DNA of 64,000 nt from Rhodanobacteraceae bacterium (GTDB lineage Bacteria; Pseudomonadota; Gammaproteobacteria; Xanthomonadales; SZUA-5), in the NCBI GenBank assembly GCA_016717705.1, contig JADKFD010000024.1, forward strand, positions 1-64,000. Reading direction: 5' to 3'. Every line of letters starts with the position of its first letter. Within the stretch, counting starts at the first letter, position 1. The notes under the pieces are model-generated. The model had not been told where the DNA came from, made no database searches, and worked only from the letters and a program-made list of their open reading frames with translations. Shown one piece after another: positions 27,566 to 36,804 of this stretch. Made by a program: the position numbers and the translations under genes.

Positions 27566-29561
27566 TCAATCCACCTTTCCAGTGATCAACCGCGTACTGC
27601 GGCGGAAAGTCAGATAGGCCCACATCCATTCGAAGGCCACGGCGACGCGGCTGCGCAGGCTGGCCAGGAACAGCACGTGCACGGCGCCCCAGAACCACCA
27701 GGCCAGTGGGCCGCTCAAGCGAACGAAGCCGAAATCAGCGACCGCGGACTTGCGGCCGATGGTGGCGAGGCTGCCCATATGCTGGTAGCGGAAGTGCGGC
27801 GGCTTGGGCTTGTCGCGCAGTTGCGCGTCGATCACGCGGGCGACATAGGCGCCGCCCTGTTTGGCCGCGGGCGCGAGGCCCGGCACCGGCTGGCCGTTCC
27901 AGGCATCGCTGGCGACGGTGTCGCCGATCGCGTAGACCGCGGGCAATCCAGGGACACCCAGATCAGGCCCGACCTGGATGCGACCGGCCTTGTCCGCCGC
28001 GACGCCGAGCCACTCGGCTGCCGGCGATGCCGCCACACCGGCGGCCCAGAGCACAGTGCGCGGGTATCCGCAGGCCGCTGACGGTCACGCCCTGCGCATC
28101 GATGGCTTCCACGCGGCTGTTCAGACGCACGTCCACGCCGAGCGCCGTCAACGATCTCTGCGTGGCCGCGGATAGCGAGACCGGGAAGCTCGGCAACACG
28201 CGTTCGGCCGATTGCACCAGGATCACCCGCGCTTGCGCCGGATCGATCTGGCGAAACTCGCCGGACATGCCGTGCCGAGCCAGTTCGGCGATGGCGCCGG
28301 CCAGTTCGACGCCGGTCGGGCCGGCGCCGACGATGACAAAGTTCATCCATGCCGTGCGCTCGGCGTCGCTGTTGGCGGTCTCGGCCATCTCACGCAGATG
28401 CTCGCGCACCGGCGTGGCGATGTCTGCCGGCGACAGGCCAGCGGTGGCTACCTGATACAGCAGTGGCTGGAACAGATGGTAGTTGTGCTGATCGACCAGG
28501 GTGATGCGACAGCGGCTGCGGCGCAGCCCGGCAACCACCGCGAGCCCGCCGAAACCAGCGCCGACCACCACCACATGCGGCAGCGCGGGATCGATGGCAG
28601 GAAGAGGTCCTTGCTGGCCTTGCAGCCCGCGTTTGAGCCACTCATCGGTCGCCAGCACGCCCGGCCCGTGCACCAGGATCAGCAGCAGCAGGCTGGCGAG
28701 GAAAGTCAGCTCGCTGCTGACCAGCGGCGCCAGTTCACCCTGCAGCGCCACGCTGAGCAGGCACAGCAGCGCGACCAACGCCGCCATGCGCGTCGCCAGC
28801 CCTGCGGCGAGCAACAGCGCGGAGGCCACCAGCAGCCCGCGCAAGACGCTGCCCACGGCCGCCGTCTGCAGCAAGGGGCTGCCGTCGCCGGGGTCGAGGA
28901 AGGTGATTCGGCCGAACCATGCGGCCAGCGGTTGCGGGTCGTAGCTGGCGCTGGCAAGCAACTGCGGGGCGAGCTGCCCGAGTGCAGTCAGCAGCACCAG
29001 CGCGACCAGCAGACGCTGCAGCAGATAGACCAGCGGCAGCGCGTGGCGATCGAGCAACGCATAGGCGCGGTGCAGCAACAGGCCGCCGGGCAGCGCCGAG
29101 TCGCCCATGCCCTTGCCGAGCAACTGATCGAGCGACAGCCCGCGCGCACCGGTCAGTGCCAGACTCAGCAGCAACCCGATCGTGTAGAGATTGCTGTTGA
29201 GCTCATGGTATTCGACGTGTACCACGAGGGTCAGCGCCGCCAACGCCAGCGCGGCCGGGCGCGTTGCCAGTCCGACGGCGAGCAGCAAGCCGCCGATCAG
29301 TTCGACGCCGACGCCGGTCCAAGCGGCCTGCGCCGGACTCATCCAGCTCACCGGGTATTCGTAAGTGGCGAGCAAAATTGCGGTGTTCCAGTCCGTGAGC
29401 TTGAGGATGGCGGACAGCACAAAGCCCTGCGCCAGCCACAGCCGAATGATCAGATCCAATGGCGCGCTGGCGGCAGCGCTCAGCATCCGCCCGACCTGGT
29501 TGCCGGACTCGATGACGCGGGCGGGCAGACGCGGAGAAGCCGGGGAGATCGAGGAGGTCAC
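27566..29561 (-). CDS. DoxX (BufD-like) membrane protein fused to a type II NADH dehydrogenase (frameshift and internal gap)
   Basis: The first ~310 residues contain two DoxX-like four-helix units (RLWLAQGFVLSAILKLTDW near 40; a second with LLVASALLLAAGLATRMAAL near 245). Residues from about 328 are an NDH-2 flavoprotein: VVVVGAGFGGLAVVAGLRR, QHNYHLFQPLLYQVATAGLS, VIVGAGPTGVELAGA, then after a frame change near 28062 VLWAAGVAASPAAEW, YAIGDTVA and the membrane-binding C-terminus. The segment normally lying between ATPVREHL and the second dinucleotide fold, some 85 residues, is missing in frame near 28390. The start overlaps the DUF2063 stop (ATGA), so it belongs to the bufferin operon, where a free DoxX protein is usual. 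NADH-to-quinone activity is doubtful with the gap. Confidence 0.75.
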
Positions 29562-30334
29562 GGGTTACTCCGGGTGGCGTCGTGTTGCAGCCAGCTCTGC
29601 CAGCGGGCCAGGGTCATTGCGAGGTCGAATTGCGGGTCTGCGTGCAGCGCCAGTTCCGCGGCAGCGCATACCGGTTGCGCGTCGAGCGCATCCAGGAAGG
29701 CGAACTGCGCGTCGCTGAGCACGTCGAACCGGACATCCAGACCGGCGCGCCGCACCAGGCATTTCACGCCGCCCTCATCCAGCGTCAGTGGCGCCGGTTC
29801 GGCGTCCTGATTGATCTGCCAGATCTGCAGCACCGGGAAACGCGAGCGGTAGATGCGCGCTGCGGGCACGTGTTGCAGGCGCAATTGCGCGAGCGCGGCA
29901 TCATCGAGCGCTGCCAGGCTGGCCAGCGACAGACTGCGCTCGGGATCGCAGTCTGCGGCGCGGCCGACCTCATGCCGCAGCCATTCCAGCCGCGCCACAT
30001 CCGCGAGATAGGGCAAACCCGCCAGAGCTTCGGTGGCGTCGATGTGATCGGCGAAATACTCACCGTAATCCAGCACATTGCCGCTGGTCTTGGCATGAGT
30101 GCTGACATAGTTGCGTGTCAGTAGCTCGAAGCACTCGTTTCCGAGCAGACGGGCGACCACCGGATAGATCGCCGCCAGCGCCTCGCGCAGGCCCAGGTGA
30201 TGATTGTTGCTGTACACCGCCGTGCGCGCCGCGGCTTGCGCCGGATCGCCGGCGAGCAAGCCGTCGAGCGCGGCCGCATCGCCGCCGATCACGGCTGCCG
30301 CAAAGCGCTGTTGCAGCTGTGCCAGGGCAATCAT
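29558..30334 (-). CDS. bufC: DUF2063 protein (BufC/HvfC-type partner of MNIO enzyme)
   Basis: A 258-residue protein with the DUF2063 N-terminal signature (LAQLQQRFAAAV..., RTAVYSNNHHLGLREALA, YPVVARLLG, YFADH) and a less conserved C-terminal part. In bufferin-type operons such proteins bind the precursor peptide and present it to the DUF692 enzyme. Its start overlaps the DUF692 stop and its stop overlaps the DoxX-NDH2 start, both as ATGA, implying one translationally coupled operon. Confidence 0.85.
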   Translation of the reverse strand: MIALAQLQQRFAAAVIGGDAAALDGLLAGDPAQAAARTAVYSNNHHLGLREALAAIYPVVARLLGNECFELLTRNYVSTHAKTSGNVLDYGEYFADHIDATEALAGLPYLADVARLEWLRHEVGRAADCDPERSLSLASLAALDDAALAQLRLQHVPAARIYRSRFPVLQIWQINQDAEPAPLTLDEGGVKCLVRRAGLDVRFDVLSDAQFAFLDALDAQPVCAAAELALHADPQFDLAMTLARWQSWLQHDATRSNP

Positions 30335-31162
30335 GGCGCTGACGCCAAGCTATCGATGAGCTGCTGCGCCTTGCCGGCTTCGGCCAGCAGCGTGTCCAGC
30401 GGCGGCAGTGCGCTGTCCCACTCGATCAGCGTCGGTCGCGCGCCGAAGCGCTGCAGTGCCTGCGCATACAGCGCCCACACTGGTGCGGCGACGGCGCTGT
30501 CGTGGGTGTCGAGCAACAGTCGGCCGTGCTCGCCGTCGCGTACGCAGTGCCCGGCCAGATGGAACTGGCCGACCGATTCCGGCGGCAACGCGGCCAGATA
30601 GGCGAGCGGGTCGAAGCCGTGATTGTGGGCGTTGACGTAGAGGTTGTTGATGTCCAGCAGCAAGCTGGCAGCCGGCGCGCCGGGCGATGCTGGCGACGAA
30701 TTCCCATTCGGGCATCTGGTCGGCGGCAAAGCGCACATAGCTCGACACGTTTTCGACCAGCAGCGGTCGTCGCAAGCAGTCCTGCACCTGCCCGATATGG
30801 CTGACCAGCACCTCGACGGCCGCCGCGGTGAACGGCAGTGGCAGCAGATCGTGCAGATGTTGTCCGGACAGCGCGTTCCAGCTCAGGTGTTCGGAGACCA
30901 GCGCCGGCTGCACGCGCTCGACCAAAGCACGCAGGCGCGCCAGATGCTCGAGCGACAGTGCTCCGGCCGAACCGAGCGACAGTCCGACGCCATGCAAGGA
31001 CAGCGGATAGCACTCGCGCGCCTGCAGCAGCAACGCCAGCGGCCTGCCACCGAGGCCGAAATGGTTCTCGCTGTGGACTTCGACGAACGCCAACGGCGGA
31101 GCTCGCTCCAGAACTTCCGCGAAGTGCGGCGCGCGCAGTCCGATGCCGACGCCTGCGCGCAT
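30331..31162 (-). CDS. bufB: DUF692 multinuclear iron-dependent oxidase (BufB), frameshifted
   Basis: About 277 residues, TIM-barrel MNIO family. Metal-ligand-bearing blocks are visible: VEVHSENHFG, VSEHLSW, LVENVSSYV, LLLDINNLYVNAHNHG, FHLAGHCVRDGEH, LDTHDSAV and LIEWDS. An indel near 30672 separates RRAGC from LLLDINN. The family uses iron and oxygen to turn Cys residues of the precursor into 5-thiooxazole groups in bufferins. It starts 10 bases after the precursor gene. Confidence 0.85.
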
Positions 31163-31172
31163 GCGCCCAGGC

Positions 31173-31436
31173 TCAACCGGCGTCCGCGGTTTTCGGCGTC
31201 AGGCTGCCGCCACTGATCTTGTCGCAGGTGCCATTGGGCACGTAGATCCACGCATCCGGTTGGCGATCCTGCTTGCTGCTGCCGGCGCAGGAACTCGATG
31301 CCGTCTGGCAGTCGTTCTTGCCGGCCTTGGCCACGCCGAAGCACTTTTCCACCGGCGCAGGCGTGTCGGCGCGTGCGCTGGTGCTGAGCGCGATGGCGCC
31401 GACCAGGGCGGCTTTGAGCAATTGCAGGCTGTTCAT
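31173..31436 (-). CDS. bufA1: Bufferin precursor peptide (DUF2282, BufA1-type)
   Basis: An 87-residue exported peptide starting at ATG 31436 after GGAG. Signal peptide LLKAALVGAIALSTSARA, cleaved before DTPAP. The mature part has the DUF2282 pattern with four cysteines: EKCFGVAKAGKNDC, SSSCAGS and VPNGTCDKI, then GGSL. In characterised bufferins two of the cysteines become thiooxazoles and the peptide binds copper in the periplasm. First gene of the operon bufA1-bufB-bufC-doxX. Confidence 0.9.
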   Translation of the reverse strand: MNSLQLLKAALVGAIALSTSARADTPAPVEKCFGVAKAGKNDCQTASSSCAGSSKQDRQPDAWIYVPNGTCDKISGGSLTPKTADAG

Positions 31437-31541
31437 GGTGATCACTCCGGTGGCTGGCAATCTCGGAAGACCGGCAATGGCGTCGGACGCTTGCAGGGGG
31501 CTGAGCCGCGAAGGACTCCGGGCACCGGATGCTCCACCAAC

Positions 31542-31939
31542 TCAGGAAGCGGTTCGTGTCTCACGCAACAACCACGCAAGCCACCCACCCGCCGTCACGT
31601 CATAAGCCATGCAGAACCACGGCCACCAGGCCGGAACGCCCGGGTTGGCGATGAAATGACCATGCACCAGGTCGAATAGCCCGTGCGCGACCAGTGCGAC
31701 AGCCACGATCCACAGGCTGCGCTTGAAGCCCAGGACCACGGCAACCAGAAAGGCGACGATCACGCCCGATTCGATCAACAGTGCCTGGGTTGAACCGCCC
31801 ATCACCGCGAACAACCCGTAGTACGAAGCGACGACGGCGAGCACGGTGGGATAGAAAGGCGCGATCGCGGTCAGAGACCCACGATGCGTGCGCCCAGCGA
31901 CACGAAAAGTGCCAGAACAACTCCGACAAGAAACGCCAT
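31542..31939 (-). CDS. Small integral membrane protein (frameshifted)
   Basis: About 132 residues after joining two frames. MAFLVGVVLALFVSLGARIV starts at ATG 31939; after a one-base change near 31876 it continues as SLTAIAPFYPTVLAVVASYY, four membrane helices in all, ending with HGLFDLVHGHFIANPG, YDVTAGGWLAWLL. This HGLFD/YDVTAG pattern recurs in small uncharacterised membrane proteins. The sequence at the start (TGATGG) looks like a stop-start coupling with the AraC regulator gene, whose own open frame runs on through it. Confidence 0.5.
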
Positions 31940-32962
31940 CACAGATCTCTGGGTCGATCTGGCAGCGGGCAGCGGCACCCACGCTGCGCCGAAAAAGCGC
32001 TCGCGGTAGTGGATCGGGCTGACACCGAACTGACGCTGGAATGCACGGCGCAGGCTCTGCTCGTTGGCATAGCCGGCACGTCCGGCGATGCTCTTCAGTG
32101 GCAGATCGGTTTCCTCCAGGGCGCGACAGGCAGCTTCCAGGCGCATCGCCTCCACGGTCTTGGCCGGAGTGCGACCGAGCGTTTGCGTGTAGACCCGCGC
32201 GAAGTTGCGTGTCGACATGCCGGCCTGCTCCGCCAGGCGTTCGATGCCAAGATCGTCGGCGATATGCGCGGCGATCCACACATGCAATTCGGAAAACCTG
32301 CCGCTGGCATCGGACTGCGCCGCAAGCGGCACGCTGAATTGCGACTGCCCGCCCGAGCGCTTGATGAACATCACCAGCTGTCGCGCGGTTTCAATCGCCA
32401 CACGATGCCCGAAGTCCTCCTCGATCAGCGCCAGCGTCAGATCGATACCCGCGCTGACGCCTGCCGAGGTCCACACCGAACCGTCGCGCACGTAAATGCG
32501 GTCGCCGTCGACTTTGACCGTCGGATGCAGCTTTTCCAGCCGCGCAATCCAGTCCCAATGCGTGGCGACACGCTTGCCGTCGAGGCTGCCGGCGGCGGCG
32601 AGCAGGAACGCGCCGGTGCAGACCGAACACAGGCGCCGCACCTGCGACGCACGCGTCGCAATCCACGCGATCAGTTCCGGCGGCGCGTGCATTTCGCTGT
32701 CCTTGCTGCCACCGGGTACGATCAGCGTGTCGATCGCGACACCGTCCAGGCTGGACAGCGCCACGGTATCGATCTGCAAACCGGCGCTGGTAAGCACCAG
32801 TCCGCCATCGACGGATGCCACCCTGGTTTCGTACAAAACCGCTCCGCCGCCGGAGAAGCGCCTGCTCGCGGTAGACAGGGCCTGCAAGGGACCGGCGAGA
32901 TCCAGCAGATTCATCTGATCGTGCGCCAGCAGTACGACGCGACGCGTTCTCGGGCTGGTCAT
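31940..32962 (-). CDS. GlxA-family AraC-type regulator (DJ-1/PfpI domain plus HTH)
   Basis: Starts at ATG 32962 (MTSPRTRRVVLLAH). Residues 10-190 are a DJ-1/PfpI-like domain with the nucleophile-elbow form SVCTGAFLLAAAG. Residues 215-320 are an AraC-type double HTH (LGIERLAEQAGMSTRNFARV; SIAGRAGYANEQSLRRAFQRQ), ending at HYRERF. The open frame continues past the expected end to 31871 through the next gene, so an indel probably hides the true stop near 31938. It is divergent from uxaA and could control either the hexuronate genes or its small membrane neighbour. Confidence 0.75.
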
Positions 32963-33312
32963 GGCAGTCACTTCCGAAAGTCCGCGGCGGATGCCGGTGA
33001 GCCATTGTTGAAAATCCGATATTGGCAGAAATGCCACAACACGTGCATTTTCGGCCAAGATCCATCCGGGTCTGTGCGTTGATGGACCGATGCGCCGACA
33101 CGGGGGAGCAATCCCCGGCCCCCACCGCCGCAAGGCCGCCGCGTAAGCACCCAAAACCGGATTTCAGGGCACCGGCGGGAAGAGGCTGCGTGCAGCTCAT
33201 AATGGCCCGGAGCGCCTACCTGACGCCGCCGGGATCACTTGGTCCGCTTCGCCGACAGCGGCCGTTTTCAGTCATTGCGGGCCCGCCGCCAGGCACCTAT
33301 GATACCGGTGTC
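32963..33312. other. Divergent intergenic region between the AraC-type regulator and uxaA
   Basis: No gene is supported in these 350 bases, although the uxaA frame is open back to 33022. It contains the promoter proposed at 33275-33303 and otherwise no obvious repeat. Confidence 0.5.
33275..33303 (+). promoter_or_regulatory. Candidate sigma-70 promoter giving a leaderless uxaA message
   Basis: TTGCGG (33275-33280), 17 bases, TATGAT (33298-33303). The uxaA ATG is at 33313 with no Shine-Dalgarno sequence before it, so a transcript from this promoter would have almost no 5' leader. Sequence shape only. Confidence 0.35.
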
Positions 33313-34800
33313 ATGAGTCCCGCCATCTTGCGCATCCACCCCGAGGACAGCGTCGCTGTCGCCTTGGTCGAGCTGTCCTGCGGGCAGCAGCTGACCTTGC
33401 CGGATGGCGAACGGTTTGTCGCGCGGGAGGCGGTGGGCAGCGGCCACAAGATTGCCTTGCACGCCCACGCCAGCGGCGATCTGGTGCGCAAGTATGGCCA
33501 GCCGATCGGCGTTGCCACGCAATCGATCGCCGCGGGCGACTGGGTGCACAGCCACAACCTCGCAACACGCCTGGCGCAGGACAGCCGCGTGAACTGGCAT
33601 CCGCAGCCAGCCGCAGCCGTTGCTGCTTTGAACCGGGTCTGGCACGGCTACGACCGCGGCGACGGCGCGGCCGCCGGGACCCGCAACGAAATCTGGATCC
33701 TGCCGACTGTGGGCTGCGTGGCGCGCACCGCCCAGCGCATTGCCGCGGTCGCCAGCGCGCGCCATCAGGGCAAGGTCGATGGCATCCACGCCTTGGTCCA
33801 TCCCTTCGGCTGTTCGCAGCTGGGCGACGACCTGGCCGGCACGCAAGCCATCCTGGCGCGGCTGGCAGCCAATCCGAATGCCGCCGGCGTGCTGTTCATT
33901 GGCCTGGGCTGCGAATCGAATCAACTGGCCGCCCTGCTCGCAACGCTGCCGACCGCGCTGCGCGCGCGGGTACGCAGCGTCATCGCCCAGGACACGGCGG
34001 ATGAGACCGCCGCAGGCCTGGCAGCCATCGCCGACCTGGTCGCCCAGGCGAGTGCGTTTTCGCGCATTCCGATGCCGTTGTCGCGCCTGCGCGTGGGTCT
34101 CAAGTGCGGAGGCTCCGATGGCTTTTCCGGCCTGACCGCCAATCCGCTGCTGGGGCGTTTCACCGAGACCCTGGTGGCGTCCGGTGGCAGCGCCATCCTG
34201 ACCGAGATTCCGGAGATTTTTGGCGCCGAGCAGTTGTTGATGCAGCGCGCCGACAGCGAAGCGGTGTTCCTGGCCGGCCTGCAACTGGTGGCTGAATTCA
34301 AGGCCTATTTTCGCCGCCACGATCAGCCGGTGTCGGAAAACCCCTCTCCCGGCAACCTCAAGGGCGGCATCACCACGCTGGAAGAAAAATCGCTCGGCGC
34401 GATCCAGAAAGCGGGGCGCGCGCCGATCGGCGGTGTCGCGCGTTATGGGCAAGCGGCCACGGCGACCGGCGTCACCCTGCTGGAAGCGCCGGGCAATGAT
34501 GCGGTGTCGTCGACTGCGCTGGCCGCGGCAGGCGCCAACCTGTTGCTGTTCACCACCGGTCGCGGTACGCCGCTCGGCTTTCCGGTGCCCACCGTCAAGG
34601 TGTCCTCCAACAGCGATCTGGCGCGGCGCAAGCCCGGCTGGATCGACTTCGACGCCGGTGCCGCGCTGGAGCAACCGCTGGCCGAACTCGATGCCGCCTT
34701 CCTGCAGCAGATTCTGGCGATCGCCTCCGGCCAGCCGACCGCCGCAGAACGCGCCGGCGAGCGCGAGATCGCGATCTGGAAGCGCGGCGTGACGCTGTAG
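33313..34800 (+). CDS. uxaA: Altronate dehydratase
   Basis: A 495-residue UxaA: N-terminal SAF-like domain (LRIHPEDSVAVALVEL, GHKIALHAHASGD, VRKYGQPIGVAT) and large C-terminal domain with FGCSQLGDD, FIGLGCESNQ, LKCGGSDGFSG and SENPSPGNLKGGITTLEEK. It removes water from D-altronate to give 2-keto-3-deoxygluconate in galacturonate breakdown and uses iron. The start at 33313 matches the family N-terminus; the upstream open frame does not look coding. First gene of the hexuronate group. Confidence 0.9.
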   Translation: MSPAILRIHPEDSVAVALVELSCGQQLTLPDGERFVAREAVGSGHKIALHAHASGDLVRKYGQPIGVATQSIAAGDWVHSHNLATRLAQDSRVNWHPQPAAAVAALNRVWHGYDRGDGAAAGTRNEIWILPTVGCVARTAQRIAAVASARHQGKVDGIHALVHPFGCSQLGDDLAGTQAILARLAANPNAAGVLFIGLGCESNQLAALLATLPTALRARVRSVIAQDTADETAAGLAAIADLVAQASAFSRIPMPLSRLRVGLKCGGSDGFSGLTANPLLGRFTETLVASGGSAILTEIPEIFGAEQLLMQRADSEAVFLAGLQLVAEFKAYFRRHDQPVSENPSPGNLKGGITTLEEKSLGAIQKAGRAPIGGVARYGQAATATGVTLLEAPGNDAVSSTALAAAGANLLLFTTGRGTPLGFPVPTVKVSSNSDLARRKPGWIDFDAGAALEQPLAELDAAFLQQILAIASGQPTAAERAGEREIAIWKRGVTL

Positions 34801-35251
34801 CCTGTGGCACCGGGCTTGCTCGGCAAGCGACCGCAGGTCGTGCTTCTGTAGTGCCGAGCTTGCTCGGCAAGCAATCAACCGCCGAATGCTGCGGGCAAAC
34901 CGTTCGTGGTTCCGTGGCAGTGCCGAGCTTGCCTAGCGGCAAAAGGCGACCTCACCGTGGTGGCCGGTGCCTGAGGTCGCTGACAGCAGCGGAGCAAGCC
35001 CGCTCTACCATGCAGGAGCTGCAGCACAGCAGCGGAGCAAGCTCCGGCGTGCAGGAGCTTGCAACAGCAGCGGAGCAAGCTCCGCTCTACCAGTGCAGGA
35101 GCTACAGCAACAGCAGCGGAGCAAGCTCCGCTCTACGTCTGAAGGGCAAAGAAGCTGCATTCGCGCCTTCCTGCACTTGCAAATGACACCGGTTTCCTTC
35201 TTACTTCGTCCGCGGCTTGCGCGACCCACGATTGCTAACCGGGAGTGACCC
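34801..35251. repeat. Intergenic cluster of AGCTTGCTCGGCAAGC and GCGGAGCAAGCTCCGC hairpins
   Basis: Between uxaA and the transporter lie two GCTTGCTCGGCAAGC hairpins (about 34812 and 34860), a diverged third, and then four spaced copies of AGCAGCGGAGCAAGC (34984, 35028, 35066, 35112), two with full GCGGAGCAAGCTCCGC palindromes followed by TCTAC. It is a block of REP-like units that could stabilise or end transcripts. No gene is seen. Confidence 0.7.
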
Positions 35252-36535
35252 ATGGCGAGTTCCCAGGACATCACCGAGCAGGCCACCGCCCGCAGCGGGC
35301 GCTACCGTTGGGTGATCGTCGCGCTGCTGTTCGCCGCCACCGCGATCAACTATGTCGATCGCCAGATGATCGGTGTGCTGAAGCCGACGCTGAGCGCCGA
35401 ACTTGGCTGGACCGAGACCGATTTTGCGCAGATCGTGTTCTGGTTCCAGGTCGCCTACGCGATTGGCTACATCAGCTTCGGCAAGATCGTCGACCTGCTC
35501 GGCGCGCGCCTGGGCTATGCCGTCGCCATCATCATCTGGACGCTGTCGCACATGGCCCACGGCCTGGCCAGCAGCGTCACTTCGTTCGCGCTGGCGCGCT
35601 TCGGCCTGGGGATCGGCGAACCGGGCAAATTTCCTGCCGGCATCCGCGCGGTGACCGACTGGTTTCCGCAACGCGAGCGCGCCTTCGCCATCGGGTTGTT
35701 CAACGCCGGCGCCAATGTGGGCGCCATCATCACGCCGCTGCTGGTGCCGTTTCTGGTGCTGATGTTCGATTGGCGTGCGGCCTTCTACATCACCGGCGTC
35801 CTCGGTGTGCTCTGGCTGATTGCATGGTGGCTGATCTATCGCCATCCGAGCGAGCACCCGCGCGTCAGCCCCGGCGAACTGGCGTGGATCCAGCGCGACC
35901 CGCCCGATCCGACCGAAGCGATGAGCTGGCGCCGATTGCTGAGCGTGCGCGAGACCTGGGCCTATGCGCTGGGCAAATTCTTCATCGACCCGATCTGGTG
36001 GTTTTTCCTGTTCTGGCTGCCGGGCTATCTGTTCGAACGCTACCACCTCGATCTCAAGACCTTCGGATTGCCGCTGGCGGCGGTCTATCTCATTTCCGAT
36101 TTCGGCAGCATCGCCGGCGGCTGGCTGTCCTCGCGACTGATCGGCCGCGGCTGGCCGGTCAACCGGGCACGCAAGTTCACGCTGTTCATCTGCGCGCTGT
36201 GCGTGGTGCCGATCTACTTCGCCCAGAGCATCGACAACGTGTGGACGGCGGTGCTGGTCATCGGACTGGCCACGGCGGCGCACCAGGCCTTTTCCGCCAA
36301 TCTCTACACCTTTCCTTCCGACGTGTTCCCGCGCAGCGCGGTCGGCTCGGTGGTCGGCATCGGCGGCACCGTCGGTGCCATCGGCGGCATGTCCATGGCC
36401 CTGTTCACCGGGTACATCCTGCAGACCACCGGCAGCTACAGCCTGCTGTTCGCGATCTGCGCCTCGGCCTATTTCATCGCTCTGGGGGCGGTACACCTGT
36501 TGTCACCGAAGCTGGCGCCGGTGGCGTTGCGGTGA
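35252..36535 (+). CDS. exuT: MFS hexuronate transporter (ExuT-like, ACS family)
   Basis: A 427-residue 12-helix transporter with a GGGAG site 9 bases upstream. Family marks: RWVIVALLFAATAINYVDRQ, the loop after helix 2 (GKIVDLLGARLGY), GIGEPGKFPAGIRAV, and the large central loop (PGELAWIQRD). Members of the anion:cation symporter family bring glucuronate or galacturonate in with protons. Position between uxaA and uxaC supports hexuronate uptake. Confidence 0.85.
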   Translation: MASSQDITEQATARSGRYRWVIVALLFAATAINYVDRQMIGVLKPTLSAELGWTETDFAQIVFWFQVAYAIGYISFGKIVDLLGARLGYAVAIIIWTLSHMAHGLASSVTSFALARFGLGIGEPGKFPAGIRAVTDWFPQRERAFAIGLFNAGANVGAIITPLLVPFLVLMFDWRAAFYITGVLGVLWLIAWWLIYRHPSEHPRVSPGELAWIQRDPPDPTEAMSWRRLLSVRETWAYALGKFFIDPIWWFFLFWLPGYLFERYHLDLKTFGLPLAAVYLISDFGSIAGGWLSSRLIGRGWPVNRARKFTLFICALCVVPIYFAQSIDNVWTAVLVIGLATAAHQAFSANLYTFPSDVFPRSAVGSVVGIGGTVGAIGGMSMALFTGYILQTTGSYSLLFAICASAYFIALGAVHLLSPKLAPVALR

Positions 36536-36609
36536 TCAAGATTGGGGTCACGTTGCCTGCGCCGGGCAATGAGACAGATGGGCGTAGCCGACGTGACTGA
36601 AAAGATTTG

Positions 36610-36692
36610 TCCGCAAAGGACGCAAAGGGCAAAGAAGAGGCAAGCCATCTGGATAGATGTACTGTCCTTGCGTCCTTTGCGTCCTTTGCGGA
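36610..36692. repeat. Long inverted repeat, CCGCAAAGGACGCAAAGG type
   Basis: A 19-base arm TCCGCAAAGGACGCAAAGG (36610-36628) and its exact reverse complement (36674-36692) are separated by 45 bases; the second arm is followed by ATAAAAAC. It lies between the transporter and uxaC and may shape the mRNA. This iterated GCAAAGGAC motif occurs in other proteobacterial genomes as a dispersed element. Confidence 0.8.
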
Positions 36693-36804
36693 TAAAAACA
36701 CAGCCGTCCGGATCGCCGAGGGTTTGATGCATGCATAGGCGCAACACCAAGCCCGATCAGGACTCTCCGAGCAATCGCGCGACAAGCGTGTCTACACGGA
36801 CCCC

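Noticed and set aside
31871..31939. C-terminal extension of the AraC-type regulator
   Set aside because: The extension is the N-terminal membrane helix of the next gene in the same frame; AraC proteins normally end near HYRERF.
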